DNA of 64,000 nucleotides from Eupeodes corollae (taxonomy: Eukaryota > Arthropoda > Insecta > Diptera > Syrphidae), in NCBI RefSeq assembly GCF_945859685.1, contig NC_079149.1, forward strand, positions 128,862,065 through 128,926,064. The letters are read 5' to 3'. Position 1 is the first letter of the stretch. Each line of letters starts with the position of its first letter. A program made the position numbers and the translations under genes. Below, piece after piece: positions 9,905-21,010 of this stretch. The notes beneath the pieces are model-generated. The model was given only the letters and a program-made list of their open reading frames with translations, was not told the DNA's origin and did not search any database.

Positions 9905-11840
9905 TTATAAATCCCCGAAGAAATAGTTGCCAAGCAGTTTCTTCCTTTGATGGGAGAATGCGCGACAGTGACACAGAAAGTGCGGAGTGTCTTCATGCAC
10001 CTCCTCGTCACCGCATCCTCTGCATAGATCATTTGAACTGATTCTCATCTTTTTCATATGATAACCTAACAGATTATGTCCGGTGATTATGCTTACAAGA
10101 GATCGAAGTGAACCCTTGGGTAGCTGCATATTTCTTTCCATTCCTTGTTTGTTAAAACAGGGCCAGATCTTTCTTATAGTACCGCAGGTGTCAAGAAGGT
10201 TCCACATTTCATCGGCCTTGATAGTTATTCTTTTTGAGATTTCATGTTTTAATGAGCTTGGCTTACGTCAAGCATTGACCCTAATCTTGCTTATTCATCG
10301 GCTTTCTCGTTGCCTAGTATATCGCTGTGGCCTGGGACCCAACAGAGTATAATGTTGTGCTGTGCGCCAAGAACCTTAAGCTTTTCGTGGCAGCTTGAAA
10401 CAAGCTTTGATTTTACCTCAGTTGCATTAATCGCTTTTATTGCCGCTTGGAAGACGCTACTGTAGTTTGGAAGCCTAAGCGAGACGGTTAACTTGAGAGC
10501 TTTAGAACAGAAGCCTGCCCCTACACCAGTGTTCATTTTAGAGCCATCAGTATAGATAGCTTTTGACGACTCACTGGAGTATGGTATATTACTATCCATT
10601 CCTCTCTGCTTGGGATGGCAGCCTGGAATGGTTTTGTTGTAGGACTATGACCCATAACTTTATGAATTATCTGGGCGTGTCCTATGGAACTGTTTATCCA
10701 GACTTTAGTTTGACTATGTCTCAGGGCACTTTTGGCAGCAGATTCTTGAAAAGGGAGGTCTAGGGGAATTACATTGAGTATAACTTCCAGTCCCGCAGTT
10801 GGAGTGGATCTCATTGCTCCCGTAATGCCAGTGCACGCAAGTCATTGAATTTTAGGGTTTGGTCCCCAGGTTTTTCCGAAAATTCTATTGTAGGAGTAAA
10901 AGGCAATCGATGCCTTTTTGAATCCATCTTTGGTGTTCAACCCACAATTTAGTTTTTTTTATCTAAGATCACATCGAGATACTTTGCATGATCATAGATT
11001 TTAAGAGGGCAGCCTTCAATTGAAGGTAGTTTGCGCCTGTTAGTAAAAAGCACTAGTTCTGTTCTAGCTGCATTGACTGTCAGCCCACAGTTCCAAGTCC
11101 ATTTGCTTATACTAGCGAGAAGGCGTATTCGGAATGTCCACTGATACTGGGTAGTCGCTAGTAATGCAAGATCATCAGCGTAGGCTATTATCCTTACTCC
11201 ACTTGGTTTCATTTTAGAGAGTAAGCTGTTCATGACAAGAACGCAAAGTAGCGGTGAGAGAACTCCACCCTGCCCCTTAATGTGGTTACTCTCACCCTTT
11301 CTGCCGCTAGCTCAGAGTTAATTTGTCTCTTTCTGAGCATACACATGATTCACTGTGTTATTGCCTTTTCGACTTTGTGGTCGTTCAAGGCTTGCTTCAC
11401 TGTTTCGTTCTTCACGTTACTGAAGGCTCCCTCAATATCCAAGAACGTTGCAAGGGTGTATTCCTTGTCATTCAGTGATTTTTCTATGACGCTGACAACA
11501 CTACGCAATGATGTTTCAACCCTTTTTCCTTTAATGTAGGCATGTTGAAATTCCGATATACAGTCCGGTTTCAGGGTGCTTCGGATGTGTAAACCAATTA
11601 GCTTTTCCAAAGCCTTAGGGATGAAAACTACCTCTACCTCACGTCACGATAAGCGAACATAACCCCATTTAAGGCTATTATTGAAAATGCTAGCTAAGTG
11701 TGGGATGATAAGGTTTATGCTCTTCTGAAGCATTATAGGGAAGATATTTTAAAAAGACGATAGGGAAGATTCCGTCTAGACCAGGGGCTTGTACGGGGAA
11801 AAGGAGTGAATGGCCTTGTATGGAATGGTGTGTCTATGTA
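9905..11840 (-). pseudogene. Decayed non-LTR retrotransposon with RT and RNaseH (R1/LOA/I-like)
   Basis: Read on the - strand in several shifted frames, the order is that of a LINE ORF2. RT start lies near 11830 (APGLDG), then WREVEVVFIPKALEKLIGL at about 11650-11600, FQHAYIKGKRVETSLRSVV and FLDIEGAFSNV at 11560-11420, and YADDLALLATT at 11190-11160. RNaseH follows with YTDGSK at about 10555-10540 and VPGHSDILGNEKADE near 10330-10290. The end has CRGCGDEEVHEDTPHFLCHC at about 10030-9960. At least four frame breaks make it inactive. The endonuclease and ORF1 are absent (5' truncation near 11840). An RNaseH domain after RT fits the I/R1/LOA groups and not RTE. The piece down to about 9720 (GGTTAGGTTAGGTTG) is probably its 3' UTR. 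Confidence 0.85.
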
Positions 11841-12030
11841 AGGAACTTGTACAAATTTAGTTCCCTATGATCAAACAGTAAAAATATTAAACAATCACCC
11901 CTATTACCGATGTCGTAAGCGACAGCAAAACATACGACACGATACATCTCCATTTCATGAGTCGTTTTCAACTTTTGTCACTCGTTTTGTTGGCGTGTGT
12001 AAACGTCAAGTGTGTTGAACGCTTTCATTC

Positions 12031-12300
12031 ATTTTGAAGGGAATCAACAAAACTGATATAGCAGCAGGGAATGGAATTCCATAGCTGAACAGCAAGGGTC
12101 CTCCAGTAAGAGATGGAGATGGTTGGCAAAAGGTCTGAATCGCTTATTTCATTAACATACAAAATATTTTGAAGGGAATCAACAAAACTGATATAGCAGC
12201 AGGGAATGGAATTCCATAGCTGAACAGCAAGGGTCCTCCAGTAAGAGATGGAGATGGTTGGCAAAAGCTCTGAATCGCTTATTTAATTAACGTAAAAAAT
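12031..12300. repeat. Two tandem 135-bp units
   Basis: The block starting ATTTTGAAGGGAATCAACAA at 12031 is repeated from 12166 almost without change. On the - strand each unit encodes SYWRTLAVQLWNSIP, which resembles the end of Jockey/CR1-type reverse transcriptase ORFs (compare RTTRMWNSFPHSVFP near 44720). It may be a duplicated LINE tail. The near identity of the two units points to a recent duplication. Confidence 0.85.
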
Positions 12301-12317
12301 ATTTGAATGTTTGCTTT

Positions 12318-12480
12318 AATCAGGTTTGGGCCGGCTTCGAATTCAAAGTGAAGAAGAAAATAATAAACAATTCAAAAGAAATAAAAGCAACTGGAGGAGA
12401 TCCAAACCAATTGCAAATTTTATCTCCGCTGGAAGATGCTGTAGCAAATTTGCTTAAATACAAACAGTGGTATTGTTGGT
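12318..12480 (+). pseudogene. Harbinger Myb/SANT-like accessory gene fragment
   Basis: After an acceptor-like GCTTTAATCAG the frame reads VWAGFEFKVKKKI, then NSKEIKATGGDPNQ and LSPLEDAVANLL. The TGG(D/G)P motif followed by LSPLE is typical of the Myb/SANT-like protein that accompanies insect Harbinger transposases. The N-terminal DNA-binding helices are missing. The piece ends where the transposase fragment on the other strand begins. Confidence 0.6.
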
Positions 12481-12484
12481 CTTC

Positions 12485-12918
12485 TTTTTTGAGAGTGAAA
12501 ATTTGTATGTGTGTGTCATCTACACATACAAAAACGCCAGGAAATCCTGTCTTAAGAAGCAAAGCTTAGCTTCAGATTTTTCTGCATCTATCATTTGAAA
12601 TCGAATCCATTTGGGGCAAATATGAACTTCCATGACGTTTATGATTTCTTTACAAATTTTGCTAATTGTTAGTTGAGTTACTTCCAAATTGAAATCGTTT
12701 CCAGCGCCGTATTGGAAACTTCCCTCCGATAGAATTCTTAAGGTGACTGCGAGCCTCAATAATATTGGAATCCATGATGAACGTTGGCGTATCGGTACCT
12801 TGTTTTTTATTTCATCCAACACATACCTAAATGCTTCTTTGGACAATCTTAAGTACTGCTTGAATATCTTAAATGGTACAAAAGTTTCACTTAAATTTAA
12901 TACTAAAAGTGAACTCAC
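12485..12918 (-). pseudogene. Harbinger transposase, N-terminal part only
   Basis: The - strand frame from 12918 reads FKQYLRLSKEAFRYVLDEI, RLAVTLRILSEGSFQYGAG, then LTISKICKEIINVME. Those are the conserved N-terminal blocks of PIF/Harbinger nucleases (the ISKxxxE block precedes the catalytic core). After a frame break at about 12555, GFPGVFVCVDDTHIQI gives the first catalytic Asp region. The rest of the catalytic domain is lost by the internal deletion. Confidence 0.78.
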
Positions 12919-13226
12919 TTTAAATCAAGCAAATCAAGCACCTTATTCATCATCATCACTATCGCTACTCGTGTTGTAATACATTTCTACACTTATCATT
13001 TTAATAACTTATTTATTTACCAATAATTAAACAAAGCAGCATTTGTTAAACATTGGACAATGATTTCTTATTTAGACTTTAATTTCATTTTAACATTTTA
13101 CTTTCGCATCGTTAAAAAACCTACAAAAAATACGTCGCATCGAAGAACTTTTGGAATGCCACTTAAAAAATGACACGACAGAGAAAACGAGAGTTGTCGA
13201 AACAACGAGACGACATCGTTAATAGG

Positions 13227-13957
13227 CATGAATTATTAACATTTTCAGAATAGACTTTTAAAGATATATGCTTACCCTAATTGTCATACAATATACAACT
13301 TCCAACAGTTCATATCTACAAAACCTGAAATCGATCGTATTCTTTAAGATCTCAACGTAAACAACGATCCTTATCAATGTTGACATTTATTTTAGTACTT
13401 AAACATTTCACAAGGATTTAAATTAAGGCCTTGAAAACGCTTTTGAAAAGTGCAATTGGAATGCCAGGAAAAAAACCTTATTACCAGTTCTATTTGTAGA
13501 AATTAAGTAACAATAAAAACTTCCAAGCCCTTTAGCTACAATTGCAACAGACTATCATTTCTGAGCTTCTTTAGAAAGTTATCTCCTCTAAAGTCGTGAG
13601 TGATAAGCCCGAACAGTGATTTTAAGACTCCGACACAATTGTTATTAGCCAAATATAAGTAAAAACATAACTACGAACATTTTGCTTTGAGAAAAATATG
13701 TCACACCAAAAATATGTAGCCAAAAAGCAAAAAGGATTATTTGTGTTTATGATTTTATATTATATTCAGACGTAGGAACACAAACTTTATAAAAATAGAA
13801 ACTTAAAATTACATTTCATTGGGTTAAGTCCATACAAAAACTTGTACCCATCTATTGTAAGAAAATAAAAGTTAAGCAATAACATTTATTTTTACATAAA
13901 CTTAAAAGATAGGTAACTATTTTATAAAAATAAATAAAAGAGAAATGAAAAAAAAAC
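13227..13957. other. Noncoding region
   Basis: AT-rich sequence without a convincing frame. It ends at the stop side of the SANT-like gene at 13958-14619, and likely contains that gene's 3' UTR and polyadenylation region on the - strand. Confidence 0.4.
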
Positions 13958-14619
13958 TCATGGCTTAGCTTCGTTTCGCTTTAAATGTTCTTCCTCGTTC
14001 AATCTTATTTCTTCCTTGGTTCTCTTCAAAGCCTCCTGGGCTTCCAGCATTTCTAGTTTTGAAACCAAAAGTGCTCGTTTCAGTTCGTAAACTGACATAG
14101 ACTTGTAGTCAATTTCTTGGGCAGCTATTGGGAGATCTGGTTTGCATTCAATTGAAGCCACTCCGCTAGACGAGCTTTTTGCAGCAACTCCTCCAGATTT
14201 CTTTTCGGCATTGTTTGCAATTTCAGGTAGTTTTATTACATTCGAATATTGTTGATTTTCTGTATGATAAAATAAATAAATTAACTTAAGTTTACTAAAA
14301 CTGTGTAGAAAATCTTACGTTTATAATCTTTGAGGGGTTCATCGAGTCCTTCATTGAATACGTCCAAAAACAACTTCTGCCATTCGTATGGCTGATAAGA
14401 TTTTTCATTCATCTTCAACTGCTCCAGCAGTTCAATTGGTTTTAATTTTGTTTTGAACTTCTTGTTATAAGCCTTGACTATGGCATCACGAAGTACAACT
14501 TTACGATAATTTGAACCATTTTCTTCGAATTCGTTTTCATAATATTTCGATAGACATTTAAGAAAAACATTTGTATCCTTGTCGGAATTATTTAAAGTGG
14601 AAGTGTCGGCGGAATACAT
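13958..14619 (-). CDS. Two-exon SANT/MADF-like protein (200 aa), paralog of the gene at 5065-6053
   Basis: Exon 1 is 14619-14319 and exon 2 is 14259-13958, with a 59-bp intron (GTAAGA...CATACAG) in phase 1. The joined frame is open throughout. The N-terminal module (residues about 15-95) contains FLKCLSKYYENEF and YNKKFKTKLKPIELLEQLKM, matching NEKCKTNLTIKQISRKINNM of the other gene. The tail MSVYELKRALLVSKLEMLEAQ matches its C-terminal helix. The acidic tract of the longer paralog is absent, which explains much of the length difference. Conserved layout without any stop suggests selection, but an accessory gene of a transposon remains possible. The actual function is unknown; nuclear DNA binding is inferred from the helical, basic N-terminus. 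Confidence 0.72.
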
Positions 14620-15116
14620 TGTGAGAGTGAGTCTTTTCAGTTTACTTGGGAGGAGACTTGCTGCTTAATTTTGTTGATAACTTATTAAATAAAACTTTGA
14701 TACTTTAATTCTTAAACGAAAACTATTACATATATTTTGAGTAACTTATGTATGTGTTCAATTAATCCATACATTTAAATTCCACTTTAAAATTGTATTT
14801 CATTTAATTTGGGAAGCGAATTTATACAAAATTACGATAGACTTTATAACCTAACCTCAAATTCGACGAAACCAAAACAATAATAACAACGGGAACAGTT
14901 TTGATTTACAAGCAACAGCATCGTAGGGGTGAACGGTCCAATCAAACGTCAAACTTAACAGTTGCATCAGCTGTGAATTAATAAATATGTACAGCGGATA
15001 AGAAAAACCCGCTGGGAAGAATATAAAGCAGTAAACACATTAGAGCAGTGAATTGGATTGACAATATTTCATAACATATTGGTTTGAAAAGCATAGGAAC
15101 CAATTTGTATTTCTAC
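14620..15116. other. Noncoding region upstream of the SANT-like gene
   Basis: Holds the presumed 5' region of the - strand gene ending at 14619. No coding frame or repeat border is recognised. Confidence 0.4.
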
Positions 15117-15483
15117 TAGACTTTTCACACCAAACCCAAAACCCGGGTTTTCGGCAAAAAGTTTTCGAAAATCCGAAAATCGTTCAAACCGAACATTTAC
15201 AAGTTTTTATTTAAATTTGCTTAGCACCGGCTGTCAAATTTTGTATTGATGGAAAAATTTGTACCCACAGTTTTGTTCTTCTCAAATCAATTCAAATTTT
15301 AACGTAACACTATCTTATCTAGAAAAAGAGTTTCAACTGAAATTCTGGGTACGGGTGGAATGAATGGGCTCACGACATAAACCAACAAGAAAAAGCCAAT
15401 TGTCTAGAAAATATATCATAGAATCAACAACAAACAAAATTGTAACAATAAAAATTAATTTTACTTAAAACATTTTCTTCTTC

Positions 15484-16440
15484 TTTCACAGCAAATTCAA
15501 TTCAAAATGGCTGAAACACAAACAAGCTTCAGCTTCGGCTTCGCCTGACGTTTACGAGTTCAGCCATAGGAATTCAATGCATGCTATCACAATGGAGCTT
15601 CGATCTCACGTTCCGTTTGACAATCGCAAGGAAAATAACGTAATGTAACGTATTGTGACTCCAAACGGAAGCTCTAGTTCAACTATCTGAATATTTGCTT
15701 TGTCTGACAACTCAACAGCTGTACAAAAATGTCAACAAACAAAATATTTGCTTTTTAGAAGGATGAAATAATAGAAATGTCATTCAAAGCAATGTCAAAG
15801 CAAGGCCAACGTAACGCAGCCGAGGCCGAAGCGTGTTTGTGATTCAGCCAAAATACTGACTACTGCTTCTGTTGAACAAATGTGCCTTCAGAATCGCCTT
15901 ATAGGCGGGGTTGAGAAGATTCTGAACGATTTCGTGTAGGTCCTTATGGACGGGGCAGAAAAGGTCAATTCCTAGTTCCAGATTCATAGCATACTGAAGC
16001 TGTTATGATGGGCTGCAATTTCTCCGTTACTGTCTCTTTGGCTTCTTTCTTTGAGGACTCGCCTGGCTTGTCCAAAGCACTGCGGATCTTCTTGATGTTG
16101 GCATTGCTGTCCATCAAGGGGCGATAGTCAACTGAACTATGAGCAAATCTTCCTCATTCTTGAAGTCGTCACTCCAGTAGTCATAGTGAATTCCGGTTCC
16201 TCCCTCAACAAAGAGCGTTTGAAACTTTGGAGGATCATAAATGGACCGCCAGTGCCGCAAATAGTCTTCGGGGTTTTTATTCTCGACGTTGGCAAATTTT
16301 CCCACAATTTTTTCTGTTGCCACGTAGCTCACCCAAAGTTTCTTTTTTTTTTCTCTTTCATATTCTGTAAGTAAAAAGCAATAATTCTCATTTTGTAAGG
16401 AAATTGTTTAAATAATATTACTTACCACGACCAAATTTAT
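15484..16440 (-). pseudogene. HPF1: Histone PARylation factor 1 (HPF1) pseudogene fragment
   Basis: HPF1 joins PARP1 at DNA breaks and directs ADP-ribosylation to serine. On the - strand, 16364-16114 reads YLRHWRSIYDPPKFQTLFVE, matching the DPPEFQT core of the family. After a break, about 16125-15960 reads YRPLMDSNANIKKIRSALDK and then EKLQPIIT, and about 15985-15860 reads LELGIDLFCP and AYKAILKAHLFNRSSSQYF, the family C-terminus. A stretch of about 100 codons between the first two blocks is missing and frames shift at least twice. A 61-bp intron survives (GTAAGT at 16425, CTTACAG ending at 16365), so this is a genomic copy and not a processed one. A MITE interrupts the 3' end. The functional gene must be elsewhere. 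Confidence 0.75.
15509..15856. mobile_element. MITE with GGCTGAA termini, complete copy
   Basis: Ends GGCTGAAACACAAACAAGCTT and, reverse complemented, GGCTGAATCACAAACACGCTT pair as inverted repeats and continue in (A)GCTTCGGC-type sequence. AAAAT flanks both sides, a likely 5-bp duplication. A truncated second copy lies at 53552-53790 in reverse orientation, sharing CAATGGAGCTTCGA and ATAATAGAAATGTCATTCAA. Confidence 0.82.
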
Positions 16441-16703
16441 TTCAAAATGAAATATTTGTTTTAATAGCAGCCATCAACTGTTTTGCTTACATTAATTTTA
16501 GCGCTGAATGCTTCAAAAGGTTTGTTTCTTTAGTTCAACTTTGAATTGCTACTAGTTTTCGAGAGGTTTTATATAAAACTTGTGGTTTATGAAAACTTGC
16601 GGTTTACCAAAAATAAATGGGAAAACTTGAGTTTTCGATATAAGTTTTCGTCCAAAACCGATAATTTAGCTAAAACCGGGTTTTAGACTTGGTGTGAAAA
16701 GCC

Positions 16704-17097
16704 TATAAGATTTCTGAGAATTTTCTAACACCAACTGAAAGAACAATGAGAATAAAATCTTAACACAATGCAATATTCATTGTCATCTCTCAATCAAAGA
16801 AGCTTTGTATTTTTTGTTCTTCATTTTGAATTGTGCGATAGAGATTTGAGAAACCGAATTATAAAAGTTCCGAAATTTCTGACAGCAAAAGCTAAAACTG
16901 ATTTATTAAAACATTACTTTCGTTGAAGTTTCTTCAGTATTTATGGTTGATTTAAATCTGCATTTGATTCCTGAGAAACAAAACGAAAAGCAATCAAAGA
17001 TTATAGCCGATTGTTAGAAAATATTTGTATAGCTTTTTTTAATTTATTTCATTACATTTAAAAAAAATTATAGTATTTTATAGGAAGTAAAAAGATT
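16704..17097. other. Noncoding region
   Basis: No coding frame or recognisable element between the HPF1-carrying element and the next MITE. Confidence 0.4.
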
Positions 17098-17518
17098 TAA
17101 GTAGTATTCACATGAGCGTGACCAACGAACGACGAATGAATTAAAAAATGTGATTTTATATACGTCTGAAGACATATTTCCACACAAATTCTTAACAAAA
17201 CGATAGCAATATAGTTTCTATTTGATTTATGATGCATACTTTTACTTTTCAATATTATATGTATACATATGTCGTGAAAAATTTTTAGTTGATATGAACT
17301 GTCAAACTTTATTCGCGTTCCACATTACCCACACTCGCAACGAATAAAATAATAGCGCGTACTTAACCTACAAAAATCATTCTTGTTTTGGTTTCGGTGG
17401 TGACAATTGCCAAAGTCAAACCTCATTCGCAACGAATTAAAAACTCTCATGTGAAAGAAACGTCAAAATCGACGAATATTCGTGCATTCGTTGGTCGTGC
17501 TCATGTAAATAGTGTTTA
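17098..17518. mobile_element. MITE family TTAA-CACATGAG, copy 1
   Basis: The left end TTAAGTAGTATTCACATGAG and the right end (reverse complement ATAAACACTATTTACATGAG) continue as (C/T)ACGACCAACGAA. The middle holds GAACTGTCAAAC and ATTCGCGTTCCACATTACCC, shared with the other three copies (19829-20232, 24661-25090, 26333-26785). It has no coding capacity. Confidence 0.82.
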
Positions 17519-19828
17519 TTCTCTCCCAAATTGAGGTTTTGACATATATACATATCTACCTCACTCTACTTTTCTTTACTTGCAGAATACATATAAATAC
17601 TTTTTTAAGGATGTCTGCAAATTATTTTATATATCTTGCGGGGAGCTTGCTAAATTTTGTAACTTGTGGTTAAAGCAATTCTAAAGCTGCAACGAAATGC
17701 CAATGCCATTAAATTAAGGAATACGATAAGCTCGTATTTATTTGTTAAATCACTCTGTTTTTCTCGTAAGTTGGTTGAATTATTTTTATTGAAGTGTTTG
17801 AAGATTAAATAAACAAACTGTCCACAATAGGATTCTTTTCGTAATGATTGTTGACATTATCGATGTCAAACTAAAGAATTGTTCATTTTTGGGTTTGACT
17901 TTTAACTACAGTTTTTCTATTATACTTTATTAAACTTTTTATCAATAAGAAATGTTAATGAAAGTAGCGTTTTAAAAAGTTCCATTTAAAATAAACGTCA
18001 AAAGTTAACATGAACTGAATATATAACGTTCAAAATTCGAATTAAATCTCCTATAAATTAGTAACGCAGTATTTAAGAAACTCAATAACAGCAAATACAA
18101 TTTCTTCCTAATTGAAGAAATTAAAACTGCTCCTGTCTGCTCAACAGCAGGGTAAACGTAAATCTCTTTTATTCACCACGCTTATGTCAAAATTTACCCA
18201 AGGTAGAAAATGAATCCAACTTTTTTGTGTTTTAAACTAAATACAAAATATTTTGGAACGTATTAGTTGCGTCAACGTCACAAATCAACAAGAAAAAGGC
18301 AAAAGAGTTTCTATTTATTTCTTATCAAAAAATTCATTTCAATATGAAGATTTTTTGATAAACTAGATGTAAAAAACTTGTAAACCTATACTATTTTGAC
18401 ATTGGCACTTATTCAACGCCATGCTGATCATTTTTGTCATTTTTTATGAAGAAGAACCTTCTGACAACTATTTTCATAGTAACCTACCGTTAAAGAGAGA
18501 TGCAAGGTCATAGCTTATTATGGACCGTATCTACTTTTTGTCAGCCTTTCCATAATTTATTTATTTTGTTGTACCCTTTAAAAAAGTTTATCAAACCAAT
18601 CGTAAAATAATGATTAACAGTTACAAAGGTTATTACTTTGTATTGTTCTTGTTTATAAACATGGTTAATGAACTAGTTCAGACCAAATTTTCCACTCAAT
18701 TGAATTTAAACAACCGATGATGGTCTTCGAAGCATGATAAGAAAAAAGTATCTATCTACATGAATAAATATAGAACATTTTTTTCAAGAGAAAAAAAAAT
18801 AAAAATATTAACTAGTCTGCATTAAATAAAATCTTATCAAGTTACCCTTAAGTCTTATAATATTGAGTATTACTCTAGGTAGATAGATTTACAGACGTAT
18901 TTAGAATGAATAACAATACGAGACTTTAAGTAAATTCTATTTTCAGCTGAATTGAGATTATTTAGCTGACATAAATAAAAATAAATTGGTCATGCCATTT
19001 CAATCTCATCTGCAAATGTCTTATCTTCACAGGGAAGTCGAAACAAAATTCATAAAATGAGTCTCAAAACCAAAATAAGCACGTATGACTTGTAGTATAA
19101 AGCCTTAGTTAAACTAAGTTTTGCATTAAATAGATGGTTTAAGTTTTTACAAGGCTTTAAGAAATATTGACTAAATAATGCTAAGAAATCAAAATCGGCT
19201 GATTCCACCAGCAAATTTTTTGGTTTACAAGATTATTTAAAAATGTTTGAGTTGATGGAATAGTCATTTGTTAAAGATAACCCAGGGTTAACAAAATTGC
19301 TGCGAATGTCATACATTTTAAACCAATAATTATGTCATTAATCAGAAATAGAAATACAAATTCAAGTAACGTCAAATTGTCAGCTGTCAAGTATTCGCAG
19401 TTATAGTGACATTAGTACAAAAGTTGTCTAAATTTTTGGAAAATGTACAGATATGCAAAATTTATCTAAAACAAAATTTTGTGTTTAATACAAATGTGCA
19501 AGAGTCATTGACATACTATACATGGACAGCTAGTAGCCAACTTCACGATGGTTCCACTTTTAACGGACAAAACACTAGCTCAAAGAAGGCTATGCGGAAA
19601 AATTGTGCAACATTTACATTATATACTCACAGCACAGCGCACAGCCTGCTTCTGCTTCATTTTGCACGAACTGTCAAAATTTTTCAATTACATACAAAAA
19701 AGACATGGCATCGTTTTTCTTCAACAAATTATACTAGTTGTCAATACTTTCTATGTCAGAAAAAGCTTATCTCAACTAAATCAAACAGATGTCGCTTAAT
19801 ATTTCACAACTTCTTTTGCCACTGTGCC
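17519..19828. other. Noncoding region
   Basis: About 2.3 kb of AT-rich sequence with many short TGTCAAA/TGACAG words, common in fly MITEs, but no element borders or coding frame that can be defended. Confidence 0.4.
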
Positions 19829-20232
19829 TGGAAGGATTTTACACATTTCAAAAAGTCAATTTCAAACAAAAACACATATAAATCATAAGAAACCAATTGA
19901 CACTCATTTTATTATAATAAAATTTATATTTTGCTCTCTAAAACAAGACAATTTTGTAAAAACAATTTGTTAGCAACGAATTGCAATTTGGTTGCTACGA
20001 ACTGTCAAACTCTATTCGCGTTCCACATACAATCCACACTGCAACGAATAAATTTTTCGCGCTCAACTTAACCTCAAAATTATATCTCTCTTATTTTGTT
20101 TGTTGAAAAGGGTAATTATAAATTGACAGTTCGTCGCTGTCTGCAAATAGAAACAAAGCTCATGTGAAAGAAAAGAAAAATATGCGAACATCCACAGTTC
20201 GCAGTTCGTAGCTCATGTGCAAGATACTTTAG
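19829..20232. mobile_element. MITE family TTAA-CACATGAG, copy 2 (one end lost)
   Basis: Matches the reverse complement of the copy at 26333-26785 from ATTTTACACA through AAAGTCAATTTCAAACAAAA to the end GTTCGTAGCTCATGTGCAAG. The terminal inverted repeat on the left side is not seen; the similarity starts abruptly at about 19829. Confidence 0.75.
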
Positions 20233-20818
20233 TGTTAAATATCATCTGTGTAAAATAACAGCTGATCAAAAACAGCTGAGATGTCAAAAGAGGAATCCAA
20301 GAACTTCTGGCTGGTAGGTATCTGACAGAACAGCTGATTCAACATATGGTTGAATCTCAAGAAACTTGAAAATTTATTTCAGCTTTTTGTATTTGTTGGC
20401 CTTGGTAAACAAAAAGATACAAAATGCTGGTTAGAGATGTATTTGAGGATGTTCTGTACATAATAGACGATGAAACCGGAGATTTCGTAAGTAAGTTATT
20501 AATCGTAATGAATTCCAATTCCGCTAAAAGGAAAATAAGCATAGATTACAGATTAAGGTTATCTCTTGTTTATTAAATTGTTACGCACCTATCAATTCAT
20601 CATCGTCTGACGAATCAATTGAATTATCCATTAAATGTTTTATTTACAACAATTTTGACTTCGAATCCTAAATGTTTCTCTGTTTTTGTGAACAGCTGAA
20701 AGGTGTTTTTATTTTTTGACAGCTATCTCAGTACAGCTATCCAACTCGTTCAACAATTTATATAAAAATACACCTATCCAAGATACCCTATCCAACACGA
20801 GATTGAACGCAGCCAATG
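20233..20818. other. Noncoding region with a possible relic exon
   Basis: An ATG at 20424 opens 50 codons (MLVRDVFEDVLYIIDDETGD, continuing to a stop near 20574) with a GTAAGTAAG donor-like site directly after GDF. CAGCTGATC/ACAGCTGA words recur. A relic first exon of a transposon or host gene is possible but not shown. Confidence 0.25.
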
Positions 20819-20954
20819 AATACTTTATTAACTTCCCATAGGAAGTTATTGTAATGGGTCCGATTTGTCAAATTGAAAATTTTGACATTTCTCGACGTTT
20901 CAAGGTCCCTAGAGTCAAAATAAAAGATTTTAAGAAAGATGTCTGTGCGTGCGT

Positions 20955-21010
20955 GTGTACGTACGTTTGTACGTCCGTACGTCCGTACGTCCGTACGTCC
21001 GTACGTTCGC
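20955..21010. repeat. GTACGTCC microsatellite inside repeat copy B
   Basis: Five to six near-perfect GTACGTCC/GTACGTTC units. The length differs between copies (short in copy A at 7220-7243, short in copies C and D), so it behaves as a variable microsatellite fixed to one place in the family. Confidence 0.9.

Larger units (their letters stand above)
11904..13226. mobile_element. Internally deleted Harbinger element
   Basis: The left end CCTATTACCGATGTCGT and the reverse complement of the right end CCTATTAACGATGTCGT form 17-bp inverted repeats. Between them lie a piece of the DNA-binding accessory gene (+ strand) and a piece of the transposase (- strand), convergent and nearly touching at about 12480. 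The middle of the transposase and most of the accessory gene are gone. A 135-bp tandem duplication (12031-12300) lies near the left end. Confidence 0.7.
15119..16703. mobile_element. TIR element of 1585 bp carrying an HPF1 gene fragment
   Basis: The left end GACTTTTCACACCAAACCCA and the reverse complement of the right end GGCTTTTCACACCAAGTCTA continue in similar AAACCCGGGTTTT and CGAAAA-rich sequence for about 45 bp. TA flanks both ends. Inside lie an HPF1 pseudogene (15484-16440, - strand) and a younger MITE (15509-15856). No transposase is present, so the element would depend on one elsewhere. Confidence 0.7.

Noticed and set aside
19406..19888. A 160-codon + strand frame
   Set aside because: Composition is like translated AT-rich noncoding DNA, there are no motifs, and its 3' part overlaps a MITE whose other copies have no such frame.
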